Notes under the pieces: model-generated
The model's input: the letters and a program-made list of their open reading frames with translations, nothing else
What the model was told of the DNA's origin: nothing
Databases searched by the model: none
NCBI RefSeq assembly: GCF_035943815.1
Contig: NZ_DASZBU010000001.1
Span: 62,001 to 126,000 of the forward strand
Direction: 5' to 3'
DNA: 64,000 nt
DNA from: Frateuria_A sp035943815
GTDB lineage: Bacteria > Pseudomonadota > Gammaproteobacteria > Xanthomonadales > Rhodanobacteraceae
Shown here: one piece after another, positions 19,817-29,008 of the stretch
How the letters are laid out: every line of letters begins with the position of its first letter
How positions within the stretch are numbered: position 1 is the stretch's first letter
Made by a program: the position numbers and the translations under genes

Positions 19817-20599
19817 TCACGCGGGAAGTCTGGCCAGGCGTACGAAGTCCTGCGGCGCGAGCGTCTCTGCGCGTGCCCTCGGATCGATGCCCGCGCTGGC
19901 GATGGCGGCGCTGTCGAGCAAGGTCTTGAGGCTGTTCGAGAGTGTCTTGCGACGCTGCGCGAAGGCGGCCTTCACGATCGCGTACAGGCGCTGCGGATCG
20001 GCATCGTGGCGCTCGTGCGGCGGCAGTGGCACCAGGCGCACCACTGCCGAATCGACCTTCGGCGGCGGGCGGAAGGCGCCGGGCGGCACGGTGAACAGCG
20101 GCTCCACGCGGCAGGCCAGCTGCAGCATCACCGACAGCCGGCCGTATACCTTGCTGCCCGGTTCGGCCGCCATGCGATCGACCACTTCCTTCTGCAGCAT
20201 GAAGTGCATGTCTTCGATCGCCGCAGCGTGGTCGACGCAATGGAACAGGATCGGGCTGGAGATGTAGTAGGGCAGATTGCCGGCCAGGCGCACGCGCGCC
20301 ACGCCAAGGCCTCGCGCCAGCGACGTGAAGTCCACCTTGAGCACGTCGGCGTGGATGATTTCCAGCTCGCCCACTCCGGCGGCGCGCGCTGCGAGATCGG
20401 GGATGAGGTCGGTATCCAGCTCGATGGCCGTGAGCCGCCCGGCGGCAGCGAGCAAGGGCAACGTGAGCGCACCTTCGCCCGGGCCGATCTCGACCATGCG
20501 GTCGTCCGGCCGCGGCCCGATGGCGCTGACGATGCGCTCGATGTAACGCTTCTCGTGGAGGAAATGCTGGCCGAAGCTTTTCTTGGGGCGGGCGTTCAT
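19817..20599 (-). CDS. rsmA: 16S rRNA adenine dimethyltransferase RsmA (KsgA)
   Basis: 260 residues. It dimethylates two adjacent adenines near the 3' end of 16S rRNA during 30S maturation. The SAM-binding motif EIGPGEGALT is at about residues 37-46 and the catalytic NLPY at 108-111; the N-terminal KKSFGQHFL is family-typical. ATG 20599 overlaps the pdxA stop (ATGA), pointing to coupled translation. Normal length. Confidence 0.97.
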   Translation of the reverse strand: MNARPKKSFGQHFLHEKRYIERIVSAIGPRPDDRMVEIGPGEGALTLPLLAAAGRLTAIELDTDLIPDLAARAAGVGELEIIHADVLKVDFTSLARGLGVARVRLAGNLPYYISSPILFHCVDHAAAIEDMHFMLQKEVVDRMAAEPGSKVYGRLSVMLQLACRVEPLFTVPPGAFRPPPKVDSAVVRLVPLPPHERHDADPQRLYAIVKAAFAQRRKTLSNSLKTLLDSAAIASAGIDPRARAETLAPQDFVRLARLPA

Positions 20600-21606
20600 G
20601 GTGTCGTTGATGAAAGCGGGCCGGCGTCACGGCGCATGGCCAGCTCGATGGCCATGCGGGTGGCCGCGACCAGGCTGGACGGATCCGCGCGGCCGGTGCC
20701 GGCCAGGTCCAGCGCGGTGCCGTGGTCGACCGAAGTGCGGATGAAGGGTAGACCCAGGGTGAGATTGACCGTGCGGTCGAACGCTTCGCTCTTGAGCACC
20801 GGCAGCGCCTGGTCGTGGTACATCGCCAGCACCGCGTCGTAGCGCTCCCGCATGGCGGGGACGAACGCGGTATCGGCCGGCAGCGGCCCGAGCAGTCTCA
20901 TGCCCTGTGCGCGCAGCCGGGCGAGTACCGGTTCGATCACGTCGCGCTCCTCGAGGCCGAGGTGGCCGCCTTCGCCGGCGTGCGGGTTGAGGCCGAGCAC
21001 GGCGATGCGCGGTCGTGCCAGGCCGAACTTGCGCTGCAGTTCGCCGTGCACGATGGCCAGCGTGCGCTCCAGTGCGTCGGCGGTGACCGCATCGGCCACG
21101 GTCCGCAGGGGCAGGTGCGTGGTCGCCAGCGCCACGCGGAGTTCCGGGCTGGCGAGCATCATCACTACGTCGGCGCCCGCGCGCTGCGCGAAGAACTCGG
21201 TGTGGCCGCTGAAGGGTATGCCGGCGTCGTTGATCGAGGCCTTCTGCAGCGGCGCGGTGACCACCGCGGCGTAGCGGCCTGCCTGGCAGCCGTCGGCCGC
21301 CTCGGCGAGCGTGGCGAGCACGTGGTGAGCATTGCGCGGGTCGGGATGCCCAGGACGCTCTTCCACCGCGAGCGGTACGTGCCGCACGCGCAGGCTGCCG
21401 GGCTCGTGCGGGCGCGGCTGGCCGTCGTCCTCGTGCAAGGCGATCGCCACGCCACAACGCCGCGCGGCGCGCTGCAGCAGGTTGCGGTCGGTAATGGCCA
21501 CGATCCCGGCCGCCAGCGGCATGGCGGCCAGACGCACCAGCAGCTCCGGACCGACGCCCGCCGGTTCGCCGGCGGTCAAGGCCAGTCGTGGCGGGTCGGC
21601 TTGCAA
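20596..21606 (-). CDS. pdxA: 4-hydroxythreonine-4-phosphate dehydrogenase PdxA
   Basis: 336 residues if translation starts at TTG 21606, eight bases after the surA stop. No ATG or GTG fits between the surA stop and the conserved LALTAGEPAGVGPEL N-terminus, so a non-ATG start is likely. It oxidises 4-phosphohydroxy-threonine for pyridoxal 5'-phosphate synthesis. Metal-binding histidines are seen in FSGHTEFFA, GLNPHAGEGG and MYHDQALP. The stop overlaps the rsmA start. The start codon choice is inference; the rest is firm. Confidence 0.93.
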   Translation of the reverse strand: MQADPPRLALTAGEPAGVGPELLVRLAAMPLAAGIVAITDRNLLQRAARRCGVAIALHEDDGQPRPHEPGSLRVRHVPLAVEERPGHPDPRNAHHVLATLAEAADGCQAGRYAAVVTAPLQKASINDAGIPFSGHTEFFAQRAGADVVMMLASPELRVALATTHLPLRTVADAVTADALERTLAIVHGELQRKFGLARPRIAVLGLNPHAGEGGHLGLEERDVIEPVLARLRAQGMRLLGPLPADTAFVPAMRERYDAVLAMYHDQALPVLKSEAFDRTVNLTLGLPFIRTSVDHGTALDLAGTGRADPSSLVAATRMAIELAMRRDAGPLSSTTP

Positions 21607-21614
21607 GTGATCGC

Positions 21615-22967
21615 TCAGCTGTTGGCCCGCGCGTCCGGATCCTTCAGCGCGGGCACCAGGATGTCGATGTAGGCGTCCGAGCGCAGCTGGCGCAGGAAGT
21701 CCTCGTAGGCCTGCTCGGCCTTGCGGTTGCCGATCGCCTGGCGTGCCTGGTTGCGCTCGGATTCCTCGGTCACGTCGCTCTTGCGCGTGCCCTCGAGCTG
21801 GATGATGTGCCAGCCGGCTTCGCTCTGGAACGGCTGGGAAACCTCGCCGTCCTTGAGCTGCGCCAGTTGCTGGGCGATCGTGCTGCCCCACTGGTCACGC
21901 TGGAACCAGCCCATGTCGCCGCCGGCGTTGGCGGTGGTCGGGTCCTTGGAGTTCTCCTTCGCCAGCTTGGCGAAGTCCTCGTGTTTGTTGACGATGCGGT
22001 TGTACAGGTCCTGCGCCTTCTGGTGCGCCTGCTCGGCCGTGACCAGCTCGCTCGGGCGGATCAGGATCTGCCGCGCGTGGTACTCGGTCACCACCTGGCG
22101 GCTGGGAGCGCGCTGGTCGATCAGCTTGAGGATGTGGAAGCCGGTGGGACCGCGCAGCGCGGCGCTGACCTGGCCGGGCTTCATGCCGGCGATGGTGTCG
22201 GCGAACGCCGGCGGGATCTCGTCCATCTTGCGCCAGCCCAGGTCGCCGCCCTCGAGCGCGTCCTGCGCGTCGGAATAGCGGATCGCCGCGGCATGGAAGT
22301 CCATGCCGCCCTTGATCGCGTCGAGCGCCTGCTGCGCCTTGGCCCGGGCAGCCTGGATGTCGGCTGCGCTGCCTCCGGCGGGAATCGAGATCTGGATGTG
22401 CGCCAGATGCACCTCGCCGGCCTTGTAGGTCGGACTGGCGAGCAGGTTGTTGATCTCGCTGTCGGTGATGTTGACCTGATCGCGCACCACGCTGTCGTGC
22501 AGACGCTGCACCACCAGCTGGTCGGCCAGCTGGCTGCGGAAGGCGGCGAAGCCCTGCCCGCTCTGTTCGACCGCCTGCTGCAGCTGCTCGGGGCTCATGT
22601 GGTTCTGCTGGGCGACCGCGGAAACGGCCTGGTCGATGTCGGCGCTGGAGACCCGGATGCCTTGCTCATCGGCCTTGGCCACCTGCAGCTTCATCAGGAT
22701 CAGCCGGTCAAGCACCTGGCGATCGAGCACGTTGTCCGGCGGCAGCTGGCCGGGGTTGCTGGCGTACTGCTGCTTGACCGAGCGGACCGCGTCGTCCAGC
22801 TCGCTCTGCAAGATCACGTTCTCGTCGACCACGGCCACGATGCGGTCCAGCGGCTGCGTGCCGGAGGCCGTGGCGCCGGCCTGCGACTGCGGCAGAAGCT
22901 GGGCCTGTGCAGGCAGGGCGGTAGCCGCAACGAGCGCAAGGAGGAGCAGCGCGGAAGGGTGCTTCAT
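21615..22967 (-). CDS. surA: Periplasmic outer-membrane-protein chaperone SurA
   Basis: 450 residues. A signal peptide (about 1-22, ending AQAQ) is followed by the N-terminal chaperone domain and two parvulin-type PPIase repeats, the first around DFHAAAIRYSDAQDALEGGDLGW and the second around DFAKLAKENSKDPTTANAGGDMGW (each spanning more residues than quoted). A C-terminal helix completes the chaperone core. SurA escorts unfolded beta-barrel proteins, including LptD, to BAM. lptD lies immediately upstream in the same orientation (117 bases). Confidence 0.96.
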   Translation of the reverse strand: MKHPSALLLLALVAATALPAQAQLLPQSQAGATASGTQPLDRIVAVVDENVILQSELDDAVRSVKQQYASNPGQLPPDNVLDRQVLDRLILMKLQVAKADEQGIRVSSADIDQAVSAVAQQNHMSPEQLQQAVEQSGQGFAAFRSQLADQLVVQRLHDSVVRDQVNITDSEINNLLASPTYKAGEVHLAHIQISIPAGGSAADIQAARAKAQQALDAIKGGMDFHAAAIRYSDAQDALEGGDLGWRKMDEIPPAFADTIAGMKPGQVSAALRGPTGFHILKLIDQRAPSRQVVTEYHARQILIRPSELVTAEQAHQKAQDLYNRIVNKHEDFAKLAKENSKDPTTANAGGDMGWFQRDQWGSTIAQQLAQLKDGEVSQPFQSEAGWHIIQLEGTRKSDVTEESERNQARQAIGNRKAEQAYEDFLRQLRSDAYIDILVPALKDPDARANS

Positions 22968-23084
22968 CGGTCGGAACCTTCAATCGCCTGGACGGCGATG
23001 GTGGGAGGGACGGTGCCTTGCGGCCGGTGCGGACCGGCTGACAACCGTGGATCGCAACGGCGCCGGAAAGTTCGCGGCGCGCCG

Positions 23085-25499
23085 TCATTGATAGCCAAGA
23101 ATACCACGCCGCAGCACGGCCTCGGTCTGGCCGTTGAAGGCGCCCAGGCCCTTGAAGACCAGTTCGAACATGACCGCGTTGTTGGTGCGGCCCTGGTCGG
23201 TGAAGGGGCTGGTCGCGACCACGTAGTGTCGCCCGACCACCCGCACCGCGACGCAGCAGCTGTCGTACTCGACGCCGGCCAGCGCCTCCACCGTGCGACG
23301 GTCGCGCACCGAATAGACCCAGCGGCCCAGCAGCCGCCAGCGTTCGGAAACCGGGTAGACGATCGAGCTGTCGTACTGCTCCACCAGGTCGCGGCGGTAA
23401 CGGTAGGAGAAGTTGAAGATGCCGTCGGTGCCGATGCGCCGCTGCAGGCCCAGCGTGCCCAGGTCGGTCTGGCGAGTGTTCGGGCTCCACTGGTAGGCGC
23501 TATCGAGACGCCAGCGATCGTTGAGCTGGATGCCCAGCTGGGCCACGTAGTCCGAACGCGTCCAGTCGGTCGGCGCCGCGGTGGTGGAGTTGCTGTTGGG
23601 CAACTGCACGCGCTGCGGCGCGAAGTAGCGGATCTGGCCGAAACTGGCCGACAGCCGCTCCACGCCGTTGTCGTCCAGCAGGCGGGTGGTGAGCGCGGCG
23701 GTCAGGTTGTTGGCGTTCATCTGGCGGTCGGCGCCGGAGAACTGGTTGGGCGAGAACAGCTGCCAGTAGTCGAACGACATGCGCGTGGTGTCGAACAGCG
23801 GCAGGTCGTTCTGGTTGCGGTAGGGCACGTAGAGGTAGTAGAGCCGCGGCTCCAGCGTCTGCGTGTAGGACGTGCCGAAGAGCGAGGTCGAGCGGTCGAA
23901 GATGAGCCCGGTGTCCAGGCTCGCGATCGGCAGCGTGCGGCTGGGCGAGCGCCGGTCGAAGGGCGATACGTCGGTGCCGCCGAGCAGGCCGGCATAGCCG
24001 TAGCGCTGGTAGTTGCCATCGAGCTGGTAGGCGGTGTAGCGGTAGGCCAGCTTCGGCCGCACGAACCAGGCGGCGCCCTGGAAGTCGGCGGCAAGGTAGG
24101 GATACAGGTCCAGCCGCTTGCCTTCGATCACGTCGTCCTTGCGGAAGGCGACCGCTTCGGTGTTGGCGCCGAACTCGAGCCAGCGGTTGATCGGCAGGTC
24201 CAGCCCCAGCGTGGCGCGCGGCCAGCGCTTGTACTGCACCACGGTGTCGGGCAGGTAGGGGTCGACGTTCTGGTAGCTGTCCGCGCCGAAGGAGGCGTTC
24301 CACCAGTTGCCGCCGCCGCTGACATAGGCGCTGGAGGCCAGCGTGCCAATGGCCGAGGTGTACAGGTCGTTGCCGAAGTCGCGCAGGTAGTTGCGGTCGG
24401 AGGTGCGGTTGATGCTCGTGCCGAACGACCACGGGCCGATCAGGTGCGTGTAGTCGTTGTATTTGAGCAGCCAGCGGTCGCGGCCCTGTGTCGGCGTGCT
24501 GTTTTCGGTGTCCTGGCCATGGTCGTTGGGCAGGTACTCGGCATTCAGCTGCCCGGCCGTGCCCGGAAACAGGTAGCGGAACTCGCCCGCCAGTACGGTA
24601 CCGCGCTGGGTATAGATGCGCGGTTCCAGCGTGGCGTCGTAGTTGGGTGCCAGGTTGAGGTAATAGGGGATCGAGAACATCGTGCCCGAGCGGCTCGAGC
24701 CGCCGAACGTCGGGTAGAGGAAGCCGCTCTTGCGCCGGTTGTCGATGGGGAAGGAAAACCACGGCAGATACAGGAACGGCACATTGGCGAAGCGCATCGT
24801 CGCGCTACGGGCCGTGCCTTCGCCGTTGGCCTTGTCGATCTTCAGGTCCTTCGCGCGCACCTCCCACAGGTGGTGGCCCACGTCGCAGGTGGAATAGGTG
24901 ACCTGGCTGTAGCGGCTGTGCTGGGCGTCGAGCAGTTCGCCGCGCGCGGCGGTGCCGTTGCCGCGCGACTGCAGCAACTGGTAGCGCACATTGTCGGCCA
25001 TGCCGTGGCTGGCCTGGTTGTTGCCGCGCAGGCGGTCGGCGCTGAGCAGCTCGCCGGCCTCCTGGTAGCGCACGTTGCCCTGCGCGTCGTAGTCGGTGGT
25101 GGTGTCGTTGTAGTCGACGCGGTCGGCGCGCAGCAGCTGGTCGGCGCGGGCGATGCGCACGTTGCCCGACAGGCGGTAGATCGCCTGGTTGGAGCTGTCG
25201 ACGTGGGTGGCGTGCACGTCGGTGTCGGAGCGTTCGCGTTGCGTCGGGTCGCGCGGGAGCGTGGGGTCGTAGAACTCCAGCAAGGCGTTGGGATGACACA
25301 TCGCAAAATTTTCCGGTCGGGCCGGACAGTGGAACGTACCGAGCGGGCAGCTGGGCACGCCCTCGTCCGCAGCCGCCTTGGCGTGGGCCTTGGCGAGTGC
25401 CGCGTGGGCCTGGGCCGGGCCGCCGAACAGGGCGATGGCTGCGGCGACCGCGAGCAGGCGGCGTGGTGGCAAGGCGCGCGGGGAGTGGCTCGGCGTCAC
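23085..25499 (-). CDS. lptD: LPS assembly outer-membrane protein LptD
   Basis: 804 residues from GTG 25499. A basic N-tail and hydrophobic segment (about 14-32) act as the signal peptide; then comes an OstA/jellyroll domain (about 85-240) and a long barrel domain rich in alternating strands. Cysteines expected for the essential disulfides are present: a cluster near the mature N-terminus (PSCPLGTFHC), one in STCDVGHHLW, and the adjacent CC at 748-749. LptD with LptE inserts LPS into the outer leaflet; the partner transporters LptA/B/C are encoded near 44 kb. Weak ribosome site before the GTG. Confidence 0.95.
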   Translation of the reverse strand: MTPSHSPRALPPRRLLAVAAAIALFGGPAQAHAALAKAHAKAAADEGVPSCPLGTFHCPARPENFAMCHPNALLEFYDPTLPRDPTQRERSDTDVHATHVDSSNQAIYRLSGNVRIARADQLLRADRVDYNDTTTDYDAQGNVRYQEAGELLSADRLRGNNQASHGMADNVRYQLLQSRGNGTAARGELLDAQHSRYSQVTYSTCDVGHHLWEVRAKDLKIDKANGEGTARSATMRFANVPFLYLPWFSFPIDNRRKSGFLYPTFGGSSRSGTMFSIPYYLNLAPNYDATLEPRIYTQRGTVLAGEFRYLFPGTAGQLNAEYLPNDHGQDTENSTPTQGRDRWLLKYNDYTHLIGPWSFGTSINRTSDRNYLRDFGNDLYTSAIGTLASSAYVSGGGNWWNASFGADSYQNVDPYLPDTVVQYKRWPRATLGLDLPINRWLEFGANTEAVAFRKDDVIEGKRLDLYPYLAADFQGAAWFVRPKLAYRYTAYQLDGNYQRYGYAGLLGGTDVSPFDRRSPSRTLPIASLDTGLIFDRSTSLFGTSYTQTLEPRLYYLYVPYRNQNDLPLFDTTRMSFDYWQLFSPNQFSGADRQMNANNLTAALTTRLLDDNGVERLSASFGQIRYFAPQRVQLPNSNSTTAAPTDWTRSDYVAQLGIQLNDRWRLDSAYQWSPNTRQTDLGTLGLQRRIGTDGIFNFSYRYRRDLVEQYDSSIVYPVSERWRLLGRWVYSVRDRRTVEALAGVEYDSCCVAVRVVGRHYVVATSPFTDQGRTNNAVMFELVFKGLGAFNGQTEAVLRRGILGYQ

Positions 25500-25593
25500 G
25501 GTGGCTGTCGGCGGTCGATGGGACGCGTAAAGCTAGCAGAAAGGCCGCCTGCCCGGCAGGAAGCCCGGGCGCTCCCGCCGGCCACGGGCCTGT

Positions 25594-26514
25594 TCAGCCC
25601 ATCAGCGCGCCGACGTGCGCGGCGGCGCTGGCGGCGAGGGCGCCGAGATCGTAGCCGCCTTCGAGGGTGGACACGACGCGGCCGGCGGCGTGCGTGCGGG
25701 CCACATCCAGCAGGCGGGCGGTGAGCCAGGCGTAGTCGTCGGTTTCCAGTTGCAGTTGTGCCAGCGGGTCGTCGCGGTGCGCGTCGAAGCCGGCGGAGAC
25801 CAGCAGCAGCTGGGGCGCGAAGGCGTGCAGGCGCGGCAGCAGCACCTCCTCCCAGACCTGGCGGAAGGCCCGCGAGCCTGTATCCGGCGGCAACGGCGCG
25901 TTGATCAGGTTGCCCACGCCGGTTTCCGCGGCGGCACCGCTGCCCGGATACAGCGGCCACTGGTGACTGGAGACGAACAGCACCCGCGGCTCCTGCGCGA
26001 AGATATCCTGCGTGCCGTTGCCGTGGTGGACGTCGAAATCGGCGATCGCCACGCGCTGCAGGCCGTGCTCGGCCAACGCATGCGCGGCGCCCACGGCGAC
26101 GTTGTTGAACAGGCAGAAGCCCATCGCCTGGTCGGCCGTCGCATGGTGGCCTGGCGGACGCACCGCGCAGAAGGCGCGGCTGGCCGATGCGTCGAGCACC
26201 GCGTCGACCGCGGCCACCACCGCGCCGGCGGCGCGCAGCGCGGCCTCGGCCGAGCCCGGCGACATGTACGTGTCTTCGTCCAGCTGCACGAGGCCCGTGG
26301 CGGGCGCGCTCGCCAGGATGCGCGCGACGTACGCCGGCGCGTGCACGCGCTCCAGCGCCTCGCGGCTGGCCCGCGGCGACTCGATCCGGTCCAGCGGGGC
26401 GAAGCGGTCGCGGTCGAGCGCCGCCAGCACCGCCTGCAGGCGTGCGGGTGATTCGGGGTGGCCGCGGCCGGGATCATGCTCGAGACACGCCGGATGGGTG
26501 TAGAGCCGCAGCAT
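25594..26514 (-). CDS. Class II histone-deacetylase-like amidohydrolase
   Basis: 306 residues, single arginase/deacetylase domain. Zinc and catalytic motifs are visible: RPPGHHA (about 119-125) and DFDVHHGNGTQDIF (about 158-171), plus the late EGGYDLGAL. Bacterial members deacetylate small amines, polyamines or acetyl-lysine; the substrate cannot be told here. It lies 8 bases behind the cobalamin adenosyltransferase gene and is probably in the same transcript. Not acuC by context, since no acetyl-CoA synthetase gene is near. Confidence 0.9.
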   Translation of the reverse strand: MLRLYTHPACLEHDPGRGHPESPARLQAVLAALDRDRFAPLDRIESPRASREALERVHAPAYVARILASAPATGLVQLDEDTYMSPGSAEAALRAAGAVVAAVDAVLDASASRAFCAVRPPGHHATADQAMGFCLFNNVAVGAAHALAEHGLQRVAIADFDVHHGNGTQDIFAQEPRVLFVSSHQWPLYPGSGAAAETGVGNLINAPLPPDTGSRAFRQVWEEVLLPRLHAFAPQLLLVSAGFDAHRDDPLAQLQLETDDYAWLTARLLDVARTHAAGRVVSTLEGGYDLGALAASAAAHVGALMG

Positions 26515-26522
26515 GGAAGGCC

Positions 26523-27083
26523 TCAGCTCCGAGGCCGCCGTTCGTGCTGCCAGAGCACTTCGCCGTGCCCGCCGGCGCGGGCGAGCACGCGGGAGATCAC
26601 GAACAGCAGGTCGGACAGCCGGTTAAGGTAGCGCTGCGGCTGCGGCCGCACGGTCTGCGCCCGCGCAAGCGCAATCACCTCGCGTTCGGCGCGCCGGCAC
26701 ACGGTGCGCGCCAGATGGCCGCAGGCCGCGGCCATGCCGCCGCCGGGCAGGATGAATTCCTTCAGCGGGGGCAGCGGCTCGTTGAGCGCGTCCAGGACGC
26801 TTTCCAGCCGTGCGATGTCCTGGTCATGCACCATCGCCATGCCAGGAATGCAAAGCTCGCCGCCGAGGTCGAAGAGGTCGTGCTGCACCTGGGTCAGCGC
26901 CTCGTGCACCTGGGCCGGGACGCCTTCGCAGGCGAGCACCATGCCGATCGTGCTGTTGAGCTCGTCGACCGTACCGTAGGCGGCCACGCGGGCCGAGTCC
27001 TTGGGCACCCGCGAGCCGTCGCCCAGGCCGGTGCTGCCATCGTCGCCGGTGCGGGTGTAGATCTTCGAGAGGCGGTTGCCCAT
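26523..27083 (-). CDS. PduO-type ATP:cob(I)alamin adenosyltransferase
   Basis: 186 residues. It transfers adenosyl from ATP to cob(I)alamin to form coenzyme B12. N-terminal KIYTRTGDDGSTGLGDGSRV and the downstream RAEREVIALARA helix with NRLSDLLFVISR are the PduO-family signatures, distinct from CobA/BtuR. ATG 27083 shares one base with the upstream stop (TGATG), so translation is coupled to the preceding BtuM-like membrane protein. Together they suggest uptake and activation of B12 in one unit. Confidence 0.95.
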   Translation of the reverse strand: MGNRLSKIYTRTGDDGSTGLGDGSRVPKDSARVAAYGTVDELNSTIGMVLACEGVPAQVHEALTQVQHDLFDLGGELCIPGMAMVHDQDIARLESVLDALNEPLPPLKEFILPGGGMAAACGHLARTVCRRAEREVIALARAQTVRPQPQRYLNRLSDLLFVISRVLARAGGHGEVLWQHERRPRS

Positions 27084-27679
27084 CAGCGCGCGGGGGCGTG
27101 GGCCAGCGCGCGCGTCAGCTGGGTCGCCAGCACATGCAGCAGCGCGCCCAGGCCGACGTACATGGCGGTGACCCCGAGGAACGGCAGGTACCAGTCACCC
27201 ATGTTGGCGAACCAGGCACCCATGCTGCGCGGCGCCGGCACGCTGCCGCTCAGCCAGTAGAAGCTGCCGTTGGAAACAATGAAGCAGACCGCCTCGCTGG
27301 CCAGCAGCGCGGCCACCGCCAGCCCCAGGGTGGACAGCGTCAGGCGCTGGCCGCGCCGGGCCAGCCAGCTGCCGCCCAGCCACAGCGCGCCGTAGGCGGC
27401 GATCAGGAACCAGTACGCCGGCGACACGCAGTAGTGGCTCCAGAAGTTCAGGCCCTGGCCGGCGATCACCAGGTAGTCCACCAGCACCGCCTCGGCCATC
27501 AGCAGCGGGAAGGCCCAGCGGCCGGCGCCACGCAGCCAGAAGCCGGCCAGGAAGAACACCGCCCAGCTGGCGTCGGGGAAGATCTCGAAATGGTAGAAGC
27601 GGATCGCGCCGCGGGTGATGGCCATCAACAGGGCGAGTGCCAGGAAGATGCCCAGGCGCTGGTTTCGCGTCATAGCCAT
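27083..27679 (-). CDS. BtuM-like integral membrane protein, probable B12 transporter
   Basis: 198 residues with about six hydrophobic segments and no signal peptide. It resembles BtuM, a solitary relative of ECF S-components. In the Thiobacillus denitrificans protein a conserved cysteine binds the cobalt of cobalamin and helps remove cyanide. Here the matching cysteine appears to be C84 in SHYCVSPAYW, just after the third segment. The coupled adenosyltransferase gene supports a cobalamin role. ATG 27679 has GGAGCACC upstream; a second ATG is two codons later. Assignment is from recognition of the cysteine motif, size and context, not an alignment. Confidence 0.68.
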   Translation of the reverse strand: MAMTRNQRLGIFLALALLMAITRGAIRFYHFEIFPDASWAVFFLAGFWLRGAGRWAFPLLMAEAVLVDYLVIAGQGLNFWSHYCVSPAYWFLIAAYGALWLGGSWLARRGQRLTLSTLGLAVAALLASEAVCFIVSNGSFYWLSGSVPAPRSMGAWFANMGDWYLPFLGVTAMYVGLGALLHVLATQLTRALAHAPAR

Positions 27680-27787
27680 GAGGTGCTCCGTATGCAGCGG
27701 CGTGAAGTCGGAAAGGCGAACGGCTAGTCTAGCCCAAGCCCGGCCGACTCATGCGATGCCTTCGCGTTCGGCCGTATCATCCGGCGC

Positions 27788-29008
27788 ATGAATGTCCCCC
27801 CATCTTCCCGCGGGCCCGTGCTGATCGTCGGCGGCGGCCTAGTCGGTGCCAGCCTGGCGATCGCGCTGGACACGGCCGGCGTGGAGGCGCTGCTGGTGGA
27901 GACCGCGGCGCCGCGTGCCGACGCGCAGCCCAGCTACGACGAACGCAACCTGGCGCTGGCCCGCGCCACGGTCAACGGCCTGGAGGCGATCGGCGTGTGG
28001 AAGCACGCGTGCGAGCGCGCCACCGCCATCGAGCACATCCATGTCAGCCGCGCGGGCGAATTCGGCAGCGTGCGGCTCGACGCGCAGGAGGCCCGCGTCG
28101 ATGCGCTGGGCTGGACCTTGCCGGCGCGCGAGCTGGGCGCCGCGCTGCTGCGCCGTCTGGACGAATGCACGCTGCTCAGGCGCCTGGCGCCGGCGACGCT
28201 GGAGGCGGTCGAACCGCTGCCGCAGGGCTGGCGCGCGCGAGTGCGCACGGCCGAAGGCGTACAGGCCATCGACACGCCACTGCTGGTCGGCGCCGACGGC
28301 ACCGAATCGTTCGTGCGCGCGCAGCTGGGCATCGCGGCCGACGTGCACGATTACGGGCAGACCTTGTTCGTCTGCACCGTCACGCCCGAGCGCGCGCACG
28401 GCCATCGCGCCTTCGAGCGCTTCGGCGACGAGGGCCCGGTGGCGTTGCTGCCGCTGGCGGAGCGTCGCTGTGGCCTGGTGCTCACCATGCCGACGGGGCA
28501 GGCCCATGCGGTGGCGGCGATGGACGATGGCGATTACCTCGCGCTGGCACAACGCCGCTTTGGCTGGCGGCTGGGACGGCTGACGCGCCCGGGCCGGCGC
28601 TTTCCCTACGCGATCCGTCGCGTGGCCGCCGCGCGCCTGACCGCGCCGCGCGCCGTGCTGGTCGGCAATGCGGCGCAGACGATCCACCCCATCGGCGCGC
28701 AGGGCTTCAACCTCGGCCTGCGCGATGCACTGACCCTCGCCGAGCTCGTCGCACGTGCGGCAGACCCTGGCGACGGACGGCTGCTCGATGCCTATGCCGC
28801 GCGCCGTGAACCCGACCGCGAGGGCACCATGGCAATGAGCCACGGCCTGGTCCGGCTCGCCTGCCTGGCGCAACCGGCGCTGGCGCCGCTGCGCTCGCTG
28901 GCCTTGCTCGCCTGCGATCGCCTGTCGCCGCTGAAGGACGTGCTGCTTCGACGCGGCATGGGCTTCCGCGGCACGCCGCCGCAGGCCGTGCTGGAGCGAG
29001 CGCCTTGA
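27788..29008 (+). CDS. ubiH: 2-octaprenyl-6-methoxyphenol hydroxylase UbiH
   Basis: 406 residues, a class A flavin monooxygenase. The FAD-binding motif VGGGLVGASLA is at about residues 14-24, YDERNLALA near 49-57 is UbiH-like, and GNAAQTIHPIGAQGFNLGLRD late in the protein has the UbiH form GNAAQ rather than GDAAH. UbiH hydroxylates the ubiquinone ring at C1 in the Ubi complex. ATG 27788 has no strong ribosome site. It is coupled to the next hydroxylase gene by a TTGA overlap and faces the BtuM-like gene across 108 bases. Confidence 0.92.
   Translation: MNVPPSSRGPVLIVGGGLVGASLAIALDTAGVEALLVETAAPRADAQPSYDERNLALARATVNGLEAIGVWKHACERATAIEHIHVSRAGEFGSVRLDAQEARVDALGWTLPARELGAALLRRLDECTLLRRLAPATLEAVEPLPQGWRARVRTAEGVQAIDTPLLVGADGTESFVRAQLGIAADVHDYGQTLFVCTVTPERAHGHRAFERFGDEGPVALLPLAERRCGLVLTMPTGQAHAVAAMDDGDYLALAQRRFGWRLGRLTRPGRRFPYAIRRVAAARLTAPRAVLVGNAAQTIHPIGAQGFNLGLRDALTLAELVARAADPGDGRLLDAYAARREPDREGTMAMSHGLVRLACLAQPALAPLRSLALLACDRLSPLKDVLLRRGMGFRGTPPQAVLERAP

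Noticed and set aside
25500..25593. Weak GCCCGG/CCGGGC hairpin after the HDAC-like gene
   Set aside because: Six base pairs with a large loop and no T run close by; not supported as a terminator.
21588..25724. 1378-codon plus-strand frame opposite surA and lptD
   Set aside because: Val/Gly/Ala/Arg-rich antisense translation; surA and lptD are unmistakable on the other strand.
27680..27787. Possible cobalamin riboswitch upstream of the BtuM-like gene
   Set aside because: The spacer is only 108 bases, too short for a B12 riboswitch, and no B12-box was seen; only a small GGCTA/TAGCC palindrome at 27722-27734.
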